Source: Capsicum annuum (taxonomy: Eukaryota > Streptophyta > Magnoliopsida > Solanales > Solanaceae). Taken from it: a stretch of 64,000 nt of DNA. Shown in pieces: positions 8,126 to 20,819 of the stretch (positions within the stretch are counted from its first letter, which is position 1; each line of letters opens with the position of its first letter). The notes beneath the pieces were generated by a model. It was not told the origin of the DNA. It saw only the letters and a program-made list of their open reading frames with translations, and did no database searches. Position numbers and translations under genes: made by a program. The DNA is taken from contig NC_061114.1 in NCBI RefSeq assembly GCF_002878395.1, forward strand, positions 162,318,927 through 162,382,926. Reading direction: 5' to 3'.

Positions 8126-11100
8126 ATGACACAGTTACAATGTGTTCTTGCTGGGGGAGAAGGAGAAGGAGAAGATGGTAACAGAACAGTTATTGTTGGA
8201 GTAAAGATGGATGGTGCAAGTAGAGAGCTATTAACATGGGCTCTTGTCAAAGTTGCTCAACCTGGTGATCGTGTCATTGCTCTTCATGTTCTTAACAATA
8301 ATGGTATCCGTTTTTCTGCCTATTCAAAATGGAAATATTTTCCTTTCGTAAAATTTTTTTCTTTTTTTCTGCTGCGACTTTTTGACACCCCTTTTTGTTT
8401 GTTTTCATTTTCTCCCCTTGAAACTAGAATTCTCAGATTGTTTTTCTGTAATTTATCCTGGAAAATGAAATGGTTTCTTCTGCTGGTTCCTTTTTTTTTT
8501 TTTTTTTTTTTAAAATTGGGTTTTCCCCCCACCTCTCTTTGGGACTTTTCTACAAAATCTCGTTTATTTTAGCTGAAATTGGGAAATTTGGAGTGAGCTT
8601 TTTTTCTTTCCTGAAAGCTGAAACTGAAAAAATTTCGTGTCATTTTCTCTGTATTTTTTTACCCTCCTTTTTTACAGTTTAAATTGGGAAGCAAGAATTA
8701 TTGCTAATATTATTACTTTTCTCAAATTGGAAACTTGAAAATACTGTAACAAGAATTATTAATGCCTGAAATTTCTTTTCTTTCCAATAGAATGTTTTTT
8801 TTGTTGGAACTCTTTTGCCTCAGCTTCTAAAAGAAAGTTGTGTGTTTGTTTTCTTGTTTTGGTACATTCCCCTTTCCCTATCCCAGTACAATTTGTCATA
8901 TTTTTGATGTGATGATGTGAATATTTGAATGAGAATTTTGTTCTTTTCTGGGGTTAACATAAAAATGTCGTGTCTTCTTTGAGTTGTCCAAGTAGGACTT
9001 TTCTGTTCTTATTTTCTTTTTTTCATTTTCTATTTCTTCTTTCCGTGCTATATTAAAGTTGTAAGGATTTTGATTATGTTGGCACAGAAATTGTAGATCG
9101 TGATGGGAAGTCCTCACTGTTATCGTTGGTCAAAGCATTTGACTCTGTTCTTGCAGTTTATGAAGGCTTCTGTAATCTGAAGCAGGTAAACCTTCTGAAT
9201 TTCATTATTTTGCCCACAAGGTTAAGTGTTTTTATTTTTTGGTTTGGGGCTTAAGTTCAGACTTAAATTTTATGTCTAGGGAAAATATTTTATATTGATG
9301 AAAAACCATTCTCAAGTGTTCTATTTTCTTGTGGGGAGGGACGATGAATGGATTATGACATTGTTGGTGGATGGAAATATTGCGGCATTAATTTTTTGGT
9401 CCTTCTAATATGATCTCATAAAGATGGTCCTTTTTTTGGAAGGGGGGGGGGGGGGGATAAATAAGGATGGGAAATATGTTCTTACAGGCGTCATAAAGTG
9501 TTTTTGTCAGTTTGTTTCATATGGTTGATGTCTTGTTGGAGCGAAAGTTCGATATTTTTCTGTTATTATTGCAGGTGGATCTTAAGCTAAAGATCTGCAG
9601 AGGTACATCAATCCGAAAAATTATTGTTCGTGAGGCGAATTCTTACTTAGCAACAGATGTTATAGTCGGGGCTGCCAATCATACAATTCGATCATCAGCT
9701 TCAGTTGCAAAGTACTGTGCTAGAAAGTTGCCAAAAGATTGTTCAGTCTTGGCTGTTAATAATGGAAAAATTGTTTTTCAAAGGGAGGCCTCATTAGCAT
9801 CGTATGCCAGTTCAAAAGGTTGACATTACATTTGTTTTTGGTTTATTGAGCAATATCTGTAATTCATAATTACTGACTTTCTAGCTTTGTTTGTTTTCCT
9901 GCTTCTGTATGTAGAACTTGAGCATCACCATGGGAATCGTTTGCTTAGTGTAATTCAGAGGACACTGACTAAGAACTCTAGAGCATTAAACGACAGCACC
10001 GGGTTGAGGCCAACAAATTCCTGCAGGCAAGATGGTTATCAGACTCTGGGTGAGGCATTACTGAAAGCTGCTTCTGCATCAGCAGAGAATTCCCTTCAAC
10101 AGAACTGTTCAATCTGTTCACCAGGCAGTCCACTGCCTGATAATTCTTGTATCCAAACACATGAAGAGCCTTCAGACAATAACCATGATGATAATTCAAT
10201 GGCGATAGTACCCGTGCAGAGGCAGGAGTCAGGTTCTAGTTCAATTACATTGCTGATCAAGGATTTGCCTGAAGTGAGACCTGGTTGGCCATTGCTTAGC
10301 CGAGTCATTTTATCAAATCAACAAGCTGCAGACACTTCATCAATAAGAAAACTCTCTGTTGTTCAGTGGGCATTGTGTCTGCCGAGTAGACATCTTTTGT
10401 GCATTGAGGATTCAGAGAAGAGAGATCAACAGTCTGCTGCTGATGAAACTCATGCTCCCGTGCTAGATGAAGAAAGTGGTGCAATTGTTCCTGTCAATCA
10501 CGAGACAACATCCTCCAAATCGTCTCCGGACAATTCACCAAGAACCTTACCAAGAGAATTGGAGGGACTTCATGAGAAGTACTCTGCAACGTGTAGATTA
10601 TTTAAATTCCAGGAACTTCTCTTAGCAACCTTGAGCTTTTCCTCAGGTTAGTGCTTTTCTCAGCTGCATATTCACAAAAAGACTCCAGAGTGCATATTTA
10701 TAGTTGACTTACATTCATTTTCATGATTACAGAGAACATTATTGGTAAAGGAGGAAGCAGCCAGGTTTTCAAAGGCTGCCTTCCTGATGGCAAGGAACTG
10801 GCTGTGAAGATCTTAAAACAATCTGAAGATGCAGTGCGAGAGTTTGTTTTGGAAATTGAGATTATTATTGCCTTGAGTCACAAAAACATAATCTCCCTAT
10901 TTGGATTCTGTTTTGAGGACAACCGCCTTCTCCTTGTATATGATTTTCTATCAAGGGGGAGCCTTGAAGAGAATCTACATGGTATGCTAATAGCATTTTC
11001 CAAAATATTGACTCTTTCCAATGAAGTTTCTACCATATCATCCTATACTTTGTGTTTTTAGAGGCAAAATATTGTCTAGAAGTAGAATTAGAGCTGTGAA

Positions 11101-13066
11101 CAAATATAGAAGATTTTCAGGTCTTCAATCTTTTTGACTCAGGAGGTTGTTCATTTAGGTAATAATAAGGATCCACTTGTGTTTGGGTGGAAAGAGAGAT
11201 ACAAAGTCGCTGTTGGTGTTGCTGAAGCACTAGAATATCTTCATGGCAGAGATGATCAGCCAGTGATCCACCGTGATGTAAAATCATCAAATATACTACT
11301 GTGTGATGATTTTGAGCCGCAGGTACTCTTTTGCTGCTTCTTTCCTGTCATCTTTGGAATAAAGATTGCTACTTTGATCTAGCTAGTAGTTTAGTTGGCC
11401 TTTTCCTTTTTCAGCTCTCTGACTTCGGACTAGCTAAATGGGCAACAACCACCTCATCTCATATTACATGCACCGATGTAGCTGGAACCTTTGGGTATGT
11501 ATTTTCTTTAGCTCTGTAGTCCTGTTCAAACTTCGAGAAACTTGGAGGGGCCGAGTGGAGAGGGAGAGTTGGTTAAGGGGAAATTCTTAATCTGGATACT
11601 GCTTTTGATGAAACTTTCATTTATCTTTTAGGGGTCTCACAATATCCTAGCCTCATAGAACAATCTCTTCTTGCTTTGCAATTTTTGGTCTCATACTCAG
11701 CATCTGCTGGGATAATATTTTTATCATATTTGGATGCTTCAAAATCCTACATTTAAACCCTACAATGGCAAAAAGAGAAGATGAAGCCGATTAGTTTCAT
11801 GGCTCTGTTCGACTGTCTCCCACGTCCTTTAGGCGACACATACGGATGCCACTGCCAAAAGAAATGCCAAGCAAAAAGTTTTGTAAAAGAGTATAATTTG
11901 TATTGTAGGATTATTTGCTGAAACTAATCCTTGCCTGTAAGTTCTCATCATATAAAACAATGTGGACTTATTCAAAGAGAAATTGAATAGAAAATGTTTG
12001 ATGTGTTATTCCCTTTATTGATTTTTTTGTGGTAAAATGTGTTTTGCTGCAGTTACTTGGCTCCTGAATATTTCATGTATGGAAAGGTTAATGACAAGAT
12101 TGATGTATATGCATTTGGAGTAGTACTTCTTGAGCTTCTTTCAGGAAGAAAGCCCATAAGTAGCAATTGCCCGAAGGGTCAAGAGAGTCTGGTTATTTGG
12201 GTATGTCTGTGTACTCATCTCCTCAATTACCTTCTAACTGAGTTGGTTTTGCATCATAAACTACAACATCAACTGTCCAAATTTGCAGGCAAAGCCAATT
12301 CTAACTAGTGGGAAGTATGCCCAATTACTAGATCCACAGTTGAGTTCTGATTATGATTGTGAGCTAGTAGAAAGGATGGTGCTTGCTGCTGCCCTTTGTA
12401 TCAGACGTGCTCCACGAGCTCGTCCACAAATGAGCATTGTAAGTCATCCCCTTGCTGACTCTGCACGTGTTAAATACCAGGAGAAATCTTAGGCGCATGA
12501 TCTTTTGAAAGAATCCTTTTAGCATCTAAGTGAATTGAGCGATAATCAGGTGTGAAGTGAGTTCAGGCACTTGCCATGATTGAATGTTGTCAACTTCCCT
12601 GTTCTCGTCTTTGGCTTTATGATCTACACCGCGTTCAAGATTGAGGAAATTTATTTAATACTTAGGGATCATGCTTCTCTTTTCTCTATGATTTTCCGCA
12701 TGCAACAATATTTGTATGTTTTGTTAAATCTCCTCGCCCTTTGCTAGACATAGAAGTCTCTAGTGTTCACACGCGCAGGATTTGCAGGTTTCAAAGCTGC
12801 TCAAAGGCGATGCTGAAACAACCAAGTGGGTAAGGTTACAAGTCAATGGTTCAGAAGGATCCGACACAAGGCTACCAATAAATGCCATGGAAGGGGCCGA
12901 TATGTTGGAAGATGACACTTTTTCACAGTCTAATCTCCGGTCACACCTTAACCTTGCATTCCTTGGTGTTGAGGAGGATTCTCTCTCAATGAGCAGCATT
13001 GAGCACAATGTCTCATTAGAGGACTATTTACGAGGGAGGTGGAGCCGGTCATCAAGCTTTGACTAA
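8126..13066 (+). CDS. USP-domain receptor-like cytoplasmic Ser/Thr kinase (RLCK VI-like)
   Basis: Ten exons: 8126-8303, 9088-9185, 9575-9818, 9915-10646, 10733-10981, 11159-11322, 11415-11494, 12053-12200, 12289-12438, 12788-13066. All junctions are GT..AG and keep frame, giving 773 residues. Residues about 18-170 are a universal-stress-protein domain ('[20 protein letters not shown]'; '[11 protein letters not shown]' near 130-140) without the G-x2-G-x9-G ATP motif. A polar linker runs to about 417. The kinase domain shows the P-loop G422-K-G424, Lys443, Glu458, the HRD loop with Asp540, DFG Asp558 and APE 585-587, so an active RD kinase is expected. The C-terminal tail ends '[17 protein letters not shown]', typical of the family. 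There is no signal peptide or membrane helix, so it should be cytoplasmic. The ATG has A at -3; an in-frame upstream TTG at 8114 is not needed. Relatives in Arabidopsis and rice act in stress or growth signalling, but the substrate here is unknown. Confidence 0.93.
9442..9456 (+). repeat. 15-G homopolymer in intron 2
   Basis: Fifteen consecutive G residues interrupt the second intron of the kinase gene, 118 bp before exon 3. The exact length may be a sequencing or assembly artefact. It does not touch the splice sites. Confidence 0.8.
11495..12052 (+). other. Intron 7 of the kinase gene (558 bp)
   Basis: This intron splits the activation segment between 'GTFG' and 'YLAPE'. The donor 'gtatgt' follows 11494 and the acceptor 'gctgcag' ends at 12052. 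It contains no gene or repeat that I recognise. Reading straight through gives stops, so splicing is needed to keep the APE motif. Confidence 0.85.
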
Positions 13067-13341
13067 CCAATTTTCTTCTAGAGATCAAGTACTCGTTCCA
13101 TTAATGATTTTTGTGTATAGTGTCTCTTTCATTTTTACTCATTGCCTTCAACTAGAAGGTCGGTCGGGGTTATTTGGTGGGTTTTGGATGAGAGGTTGTT
13201 ATGGTGGTGCCCTCCTCCTCCTCCCCTCTTAGTCATATTAACTAGATAACATTTTGATGTGCAAGTTTTGTGGGAGAAGGGGTCAGTGATCTTCTCAATC
13301 AGAAATCAAGAACTGACCTTAAACTAAGTGTATATGTATTA

Positions 13342-13347
13342 AATAAA
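13342..13347 (+). terminator. AATAAA poly(A) signal candidate of the kinase gene
   Basis: 'aataaa' occurs about 275 bp after the stop codon, within a T-rich and A-rich tail. It is a plausible plant near-upstream element; cleavage is expected about 15-30 bp downstream. Confidence 0.4.
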
Positions 13348-13399
13348 CTCTTGTCAAAATTGAGAATCATAGCAATAATTCCTCTGAATTTCTCAGCAA

Positions 13400-14392
13400 A
13401 ATGCTAATGAAATACGAGTATTCTTGGTTTCTTCTTCCTTGCTGATATTCGATCAATTGGTTGGCTACTTGAACTTTGACCTTGGTAGCGAGAGTTGGAT
13501 TGTCGACCTTATAATATCTTCAACCAGTGTCCCTTCCCCTACCCATTTTAACAACCAAAGAAAAAAATCACCCTTTGCCCTGTGGGTGCCGGTGGGGTCA
13601 CTATCATCTTAAATTTCCTCACATGTTTTGTCATTTTTATGTCTGCCTTTGATGATGAAAGGTGCAGATCAAAGTATAGATCAATAGATGTCAAAGATTA
13701 TAACATGATTGTACAAGTAACCATAGAAATAGAGTTCCATACTGATGAAAAGTGAAGTTGTAAACCACTAAAAAGTAAAGGGACAGACGCATCATTTTCC
13801 ACTAATGTCCTAAAGGCCATTGTCACCGACAGTTTGGTTTTAATTTCCTCCATTGATTCCTAGTAGTATTATTTTTGGCAAAAGGCTCCTTTCGTCACTA
13901 AAAGTGCCCCACAATAAAGGCTAACAACCCTACAAATTTGGTTTCTCCTTCTCACTATTTAGATTGAAAGGTACTTTTGCACAAACCCAAAGAGAAAACT
14001 AGTCAAGGTGCAGACGGTGTTTTTGGCATGGAAAAATGTGGGTAGCACCTTTTGCAACAATATTTTCCACATTTTCTATCTGAGGCAAGTTGGGAGATAC
14101 TTCCTTCCTTCTTAAATAAGTGGTTATCTAACTTTTCATTTTGTTCATGTGGTGTTTTAAATAATCAACAAGATAATAACATGTTCTTTCAATTTTATCC
14201 TTTTCAAATAAAGAGAGTTTTACAAAATTAAAAAATACTTATTAAAAAGTTACATTCTTTTCTAGATAATTATTAAAGACAAGTAATAAAAATATTCTTT
14301 ATATGAGTTGTTAGGGGTATGTCTAAATTAAACAGTCACTTAGTTAGGAAAGAGTGTATGTATTTATGGCTTTTAAAAATCCCAAAATTTAT
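13400..14392. other. Spacer between the kinase gene and the copia element
   Basis: About 1 kb with no convincing coding region. A short open frame at 13424-13612 has no recognisable domain, no conserved context and ordinary composition, so I do not call it a gene. The last 250 bp are AT-rich and lead directly into the TSD at 14393. Confidence 0.6.
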
Positions 14393-14397
14393 CAATT

Positions 14398-14635
14398 TGT
14401 TATAAATATATTTACAATGTTTTTCAAGATCTAATAATATCTATCAAGATCTAGTTGATATCTATCAGGATTTGAAGTATTTGTCTTTTAGTGAGAAATT
14501 ATGAGTATTTTCCCTATAAATAGAGGAATTTTGTTCATTGTATTAGTTATCTTATGATATCTCAAGAGAAATAAAGAAGTCTCCCCTCTTCTCTCTGTAT
14601 TTATTCTTCTTGTTCTTATTTTATATTTCATAACA
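14398..14635 (+). repeat. 5' LTR of the copia element
   Basis: 238 bp, starting TGTT and ending AACA. It contains 'ccctataaatagagg' (14514-14528), a clear TATA-like box that should serve as the U3 promoter. The upstream flank CAATT is half of the TSD. Confidence 0.92.
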
Positions 14636-15739
14636 CATTATCAGCAAGAGACTCTATCAAAATAAGGTACAACACAAGACTCTACCAAAACAAGGTGATA
14701 TTATAAATCTAAAGGTAATTTCAAGGTTAGTAATTCCTTATGTTATCTGTCTTTTGCTACTAATAATATAACTATTGTTGAATTTGAGGAAAAATAATTG
14801 GTTTGGAACCATTTATATTTTAAATTTATTCCTCAAGAACAATATTATCAAAAGGGATAATAATATGTTGGGTTCAAGTCCCATTGTTTTATGCCTAAGA
14901 TGCCTTTATATAGATAAGACGTTGAGTTTGAATCTCAATGTACCATACTAATGATATTATGATGACTAAGACAAAATAATGGGTATTTGGTGAAAAGTCA
15001 TGAAATACGATCCATTAAATATGCTCCATTCCATGAATTGAATGTGATAAAAATATATGACAAGTTTGATATATGAGAACTTACTTCATTCTTGAAGTGT
15101 ATGTGATAGCATTGCATAATATGTCTGAAAGATCGAAGACAAGTGATTGAATGCACGGATATAAGCGTGGAGGAAGAATATGATAATAATCATTAAAAGT
15201 GATAATATTTTTACACGTTTATCATGATTATAAGATATGTTGGAGAAAATTTTTCTATAACCATATGTATGACTCGATTTGCTCCTGAATTAGCAATATC
15301 TTAAAAGAGACTAAGCTATCATAATTTGATAGGCTTAAGGCACGATTATATTCCATTCCTGGGGAATGAGAAGCTTATTAATGTAAACGTGCACTTGATT
15401 GTAATGGTATCACAACTCACCTCTAAAAGAGGCAAAGTAATTGAGAGGAGTTACTTTGAAATCTACTTCTGAAGTAGTAAATTCAAAAGTTTATTCATGT
15501 AATAGTAGATCTAAAATTTACTAAAGAAAAAAGGCATATGTCATGGTAAACTTGGAGTTTACTAGTATAAAAGTTCATAAATTGACATGAACGATTGCTA
15601 CATTGCGAAAAATGTGCATATTGAGTATTGACATATGTTGAAGAAATAAAATTCTTCAACAATTGCTTATGTTTCTTGTTCTCATGACAAGTTGGTTGGA
15701 CCAACTATTATTGGGATTTGATCCCTCAAAATCTGAAAA

Positions 15740-16550
15740 GTAAAAAAGGTGAATAAGGGCCCGTTCACCTATCATGTGATATGTTAAGATGCATCAATAA
15801 AATGATCACATGTACATTTATTGTCAACCTGCCGTTTTACATTCATAAAATTATTTGCTCAATAGAATTGAGTTAAGAACATAATTTTCAGATTATGTAA
15901 TCAAGATAATTTATCTTGATAATGCTTGTTTAACATTGAATGCCTTTGATAAATAGCTGAACCACTGCTAATGGGAACAAAACTTCATATGTTGGTTTGA
16001 AATATGATATATACAAAAGTACTTGTATACATCAAACCAATAAATCATGATTAATTCTCCCTCAAAGTTGGTTTTGAGTCAAGAACCATATGTTGCCATC
16101 CAATAATTTTGATATGCGGTATACGATTAATAAATATGCCATGATGCACAAAGATGGATTCCTCAAAGAAGATGGAGGATGTATGTTAGTTTTCCTAACA
16201 TAAGGGGGAGATTATAAGCAACTATGAGATATGTTAAGAATTATCATAGATCTTTATTCAAAAGATAATTCAAGTCAAATGCCTAAAGCATCTCATATTA
16301 AGTTGCAAGTGCTCCTATTTTGTGTCCCTAAAGGACAAAGTCTTGTATGCGTGAAGCGTGGTAGACCAATCGATTTCAAATGAAATAATCCTTGAAAAAT
16401 AAGGAGCAAATAATCATAATAAGAAGGCAATGTACTCTTGAAGAGCCCATGACACAATACTTCATTAAACCTTATGAAAGGTTCAGGTACCTGAAAATAA
16501 TGAAGTAATGAGATCTTAAAATATTATGTCGCATTGTAAATCGATACAAA
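15740..16550 (+). pseudogene. Copia integrase and linker remnant
   Basis: Frame-shifted pieces match the order of a Retrofit/Ale-type copia polyprotein. A segment near 15960 reads 'AEPLLMGTKLHML', like the integrase stretch before the 'SPL.LVFG' block; 'SLKVGFESRT' follows near 16060; a Lys-Met pair lies near 16140; and 'VKRGRPID' near 16350 resembles the basic KRGRPIG linker of this clade. 'VQVPENNEVM' follows near 16480. No continuous frame remains and most catalytic residues cannot be placed. Confidence 0.6.
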
Positions 16551-16659
16551 ATAAGAAATCATCGACGATATCTTTGATACAATATTGGCGCAATATTGTA
16601 AAAGATTACGAGGATCTGAATTCTACGTTTATTTAAGCATGCCGACGTAGAAACATTTA

Positions 16660-17420
16660 TCAAGTGACATGAAAGGGTGCATCTTGGTAAGTGAAAACTT
16701 ATTTGATTTGCACTCCACACACTCGAAGATGTCACACATGAAATGTTTGATATTGTCGCTTGACAAAATATATCTTGCAAATACTACGAGGCTTGATATA
16801 GCCTTTTCGATTAATTTGTTAGCAAGGTATAGTTTTGATCCTGCTAGGAGACATCAAAATGGGATCAAACATATGATCTTATATTATTCTAAAGTTTTCA
16901 GTCTCGATCTTATTGATTATGATGATTCTGAGAATTTAATTAACCCACATAAATCTCGATCTCAAACAGGCTATGTGTTTATATATATGGATACTGCCAT
17001 ATCTTGGAGATATACAAAGTAGTCTATCGTAGCCACTTTATCGAATCATGCTGAGATAATAGCTATTCATGAAGCAAGCCGAGAATGTGTATGATTTAGG
17101 TCCATGATACATCTCATTTGAGAAAAATATGGTTTAAAATGTGACAAAGTACCCATTGATTTTGTATGAAGATAATGCAACATGCATAACACAACTTAAG
17201 GGAGGATTCATAAAAGGAGAAAGAACAAAGCACACTTCATCAAAGCTTTTCTATATACATGAGCTCCAAAAGAATGATGAAATTAATGTAAAACAGATTC
17301 ATTCAAGTGACAATGTGACTAATTTGTTCACCAAGTCTCCTCCAATTACAACTTTCAAAAAGATAGTGTACAAGATCGGGATGCAAAAACTTATTGATGT
17401 TCTCATCAGGGGGAGAAAAT
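16660..17420 (+). pseudogene. Copia reverse-transcriptase end and RNase H remnant
   Basis: Best-preserved part of the element. 'ANTTRLDIAFSINLLARYS' is the typical C-terminal reverse-transcriptase segment, followed by 'SQTGYVFIYMDTAISW', 'SNHAEIIAIHEASRECV', 'LYEDNATCITQLKGGFIKG' and 'SSDNVTNLFTKS' of the RNase H. Stops interrupt it after 'WRYTK' (Gln expected, TAG) and after 'RECV' (Trp expected, TGA). These changes, like others in the window, fit C-to-T decay on one or other strand. Confidence 0.85.
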
Positions 17421-17606
17421 ACGCGTTGTACTCTTTTTTCCTTTCAAGGTTTTGTCTCACTGGGTTTTTCTTATAAGATTTTTAATGAGGCAAGCGAAAT
17501 GTGTATTAATAGAGGTGTGTACTCTTTTTCCTTCATTAAATTTTTTTCCAATGGGTTTTTTCTAGTAAGATTTTAATGAGACACATTATCTATAAATTAG
17601 ACATTC

Positions 17607-17615
17607 AAGGGGGAG
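17607..17615 (+). other. Copia polypurine tract
   Basis: 'aagggggag' lies immediately before the 3' LTR, the expected second-strand primer site of a copia element. Confidence 0.85.
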
Positions 17616-17862
17616 TTTTATAAATGTATTTTTATTATAGTGAATGTCTTTCAAGATCAAATAAGATCTATCAAGATCTAGTTGATATCTATCAGGATTT
17701 GAAGTATCTGTATTTTAGTCAGAAACTAGGAGTATTTTTCCCTAAAAATAGAGAGTTTTATTCATTGTATTCTCAATCTTATGATCTCTCAAAAGAAATA
17801 AAGAAGTCTCTCCTCTTCTCTCTTTATTTATTCTTCTTGTTCTTATTTTATATTTCATAGCA
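17616..17862 (+). repeat. 3' LTR of the copia element
   Basis: 247 bp, matching 14398-14635. Its first dinucleotide has changed from TG to TT, and a 9-bp net insertion lies in the first 40 bp ('ttattatagtgaa' region). The end AGCA is followed by CAATT, the second half of the TSD. Confidence 0.9.
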
Positions 17863-17867
17863 CAATT

Positions 17868-20316
17868 CATTTTGACCGTTAAATTTAAGAGGAAAAAAGG
17901 TTATTATTCCATTCAAAAGGTGAAGAAAGTATTGTTTGTCAAACCCAAAATTTGCCAAGGGGGTTTATTGGGATTTACTTTCTATGAAATGGTTGAAATC
18001 TTATTTTGATTTGTGGGTAAGATAATAAGTATTATATATTGGGTTCTAATTGAAATGTGAATGGAAAATGGAGAGAAAAGAAGTAAATTATAGTTTCATT
18101 TTATAAATGATTGTGTCGCCCACATTTGTGGGAGAAAGAAATATTCTTGTGCTTAAGTATGGAAATATTCCTTGTTGTTGGTGAGGCAAGAAGAAAGCAA
18201 GCCTTGTGCCGTTGTTCTTGTCGCTTGACTTCGACTTTGGATGATGAGATCATCATTAGATAAATTGATTTTCTATTATGAGCATGTACAGATGAATTCA
18301 CTACGCACCTCGAAGAAACGGAACCCTTCGGGGCACTCTTTGAAAATACAAATATCCGTAAGTTATCATCTGCGGACACAGATGGAGCCCACATGTGGAC
18401 GAAAGTTTTTATTTTTGGACAAAATGCGACTGTGGCTGCATCGGCGGGCACAGGTATGTTCGATGGTATAAAACAATGCAATTATTCAGAATCATTACTT
18501 CCTTTATGAAGCACCACCACTTGACTATAAATGAATAGATTTTTTTCTCAGATTTAATGATGAAATTTTGAAGTAAAAACACTTCTCTTTCTTAAAAAAC
18601 TCAAGTATGATTTGCTACATTTAGTGCATTTGTAGTTGAATAGAGTTTGAGGTATCGGTAATCTGTCGAAGTGATTTATTTTATTCTTGAAGGATATGTT
18701 ACATAACTTCGGGTACTTGAGGAGAATAATTTTCTTAAGGGCACACTGAGAATTCGATGGACTGAAATCCTCCAATCATTATCTTTTTCTAAACGTTTGA
18801 TTTTGTTCTTTTTCAGAAAAGAGTATGAACTTCATTTTGTTGTTGTTCATAAGTTGAGTTGAACTTATTGTTAAAGTTTAAAGTTGTGAAAATAAAATTC
18901 GAGCTTCATTTGATTGTTCATATTTTCGTTTAAACATGTCTTTGAATTTTTTATTGTAAAATACAAATTTTATTAAATCCTGAAAACAATTTCATAGTCC
19001 ATAGAGAAGATATAATAGGATGACTATAATACGCTCTTCCTAATTATACTTTTAGCTTATAAGCTCATTTCAAAAGCTAATTCAAATATCGTCTTAGAGA
19101 GTAATACACTTTTGACTTAAAATTAAGGAATTAAAAGTATTTTTTTAATCTTTTTTCAAACATCAAGGTAAAAAGAACTGAAAAGTTAAAAACACTTAGA
19201 ATAAGTCAATCAAACACACTCTAAATCTTTTATATACCCATCATATTTATTAACTTTTTGAAAAATCAAGTTGGACATCCAATTGCTTCAATTTGAATAA
19301 TCAGGGAAATGAATCGACTTAGTGGAATCCTCTATTTCGTATATCAAAAAAAGAAATAATCTGTTGGAATCAGAACTGCTCTCTAATAATGGATCTTTCT
19401 GTTTTTATGAATCTGATTTTTTTTTGGCATTTCTAATAAAGACCGATCATTATCGGACTCTTCTTATTTTTTTATTAGGCTGAACCTTCTTTATCATGAT
19501 TTGACTCATACCTCAGTCCTAAAATCGAGCACCAGAACTACTCTCTTTTTCCTTGACTTGTGGATTCTTTTGCTTCTTGAATTCAATTCTTTATTTTTTA
19601 ATTTGATGGTTGTAGACTTGTAGTTTATTTTCATAAGCTAAACAAAAATATTTATTTACTCATGTTCTAATCCTACTTTGTAATAGCATTTTAGGATTCA
19701 TAATTTAATTAGTTGAAGTTAAGTGGCATTGTAAAAAATATTTTCAATCAACCATCAAATTATATTTAGGCTAAGAACCCAAAATATGGTAATTTATATT
19801 TGGTTTAAATGTTGCTTCTTCCATTTTCCCTACATCATTTCATAAAAATATCGAATCATATTATATTGTGTTGTATTTGTATTTCTTTTATTTTGATTTA
19901 ACAACTCTTTAATTTTAAAAGAGAATCCGAGTAAAGTTACTTATAATTTTTTTTAAAAATATTATCATTGAACTCTACCAATTGTACTAAACAAGCTAAA
20001 ACTCAAAGAACTGTTAAAAACTTAACTGAAGAGAGCTCTCTGTTTTTTTTTTTAAATTCATATTTAATAACCCATTACCCATTTGACCCATAACTTCATA
20101 CCTAGTAACCATTTGACACAAAACAAAAAAACGTAATCAATTCAATTGCTAACCTCCTTTTTAATTCTATAAAGGTAATTATTTTTTTAATAGACATAAT
20201 CTAACATCCATAAATATATCTAAAATATTTAAATTCACATCAACTTGTTCATAACTTTCTCTATAAATTTTAAGAATTCACAATATTTTTATTACTTGCT
20301 TTCCTATTTGATTAAA
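17868..20316. other. AT-rich spacer, no gene recognised
   Basis: About 2.4 kb without a convincing coding region. A GC-richer patch at about 18300-18460, with words like 'gcggacacagatgg' and 'ggagcccacatgtgg', resembles the GC islands of the gypsy LTRs elsewhere in the window and may be a worn LTR scrap, but I could not find its partners or ends. The remainder is A/T-rich with poly-T runs. Confidence 0.5.
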
Positions 20317-20819
20317 TGTAAAGACTTGATTCAATGAAATTTTTTCTTTTATGAATTTTGATCATTTTATTCCTTCCCAAGGTTGCTGAAATATTTTTAG
20401 AGTGTGGGAATATTTGACACAGTTCTTAGTGTGAGTCAAAATGATATGTGCAAGATTATAGTTTTTAGATGGTAAAATGCCTTATAGTTGACTTCGATCA
20501 ACATTTATTATTCTGGGTGTCAAAAGGAAAAACAGATTACGCCAGGAGATTCCAAATGTTGATTTTGATTGGTAGCATGGTTGATATTATTTTATGGCCT
20601 TTGGATCTCATTTTAATCATCGATTCAAAACATTATGAAATTGGATCTTGGGGTTCAATTTTATGAAAATAACTTCTTTTCAAAAATCTGATATCTCCAT
20701 TGAGTTCGAAACGACGAATTTAGTTTAGTAGCATATTTTATTTTCCTTCACAAGATTTCGAATGAATTTCGAGGGCTTGAACCTCAACTTTGCGCTTTTA
20801 GCAACATTGCTGGTGTTGA

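Larger units (their letters stand above)
14398..17862 (+). mobile_element. Ty1/copia LTR retrotransposon, decayed, with TSD CAATT
   Basis: Two LTRs (14398-14635 and 17616-17862) in direct orientation share long identical blocks ('ttgatatctatcaggattt'; 'attcttcttgttcttatttt') and are flanked by a perfect 5-bp duplication CAATT at 14393-14397 and 17863-17867. Behind the 5' LTR is 'cattatcagcaagag', like the Met-tRNA primer sites of many plant copia elements; before the 3' LTR is the polypurine tract 'aagggggag'. Total length is about 3.5 kb, well below the usual 4.5-5 kb, so much of gag, integrase and reverse transcriptase is lost. LTR identity by eye is about 90 percent with several indels, indicating an old insertion. 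Confidence 0.93.

Noticed and set aside
13424..13612. 62-codon open frame downstream of the kinase gene
   Set aside because: No domain, no splice context, no start context of note; length expected by chance.
18101..18481. 126-codon reverse open frame and 76-codon forward frame in the spacer
   Set aside because: No recognisable family; the GC-rich patch resembles a worn LTR, so chance openness is more likely.
20469..20666. 65-codon open frame
   Set aside because: Lies inside the inferred R1 LTR.
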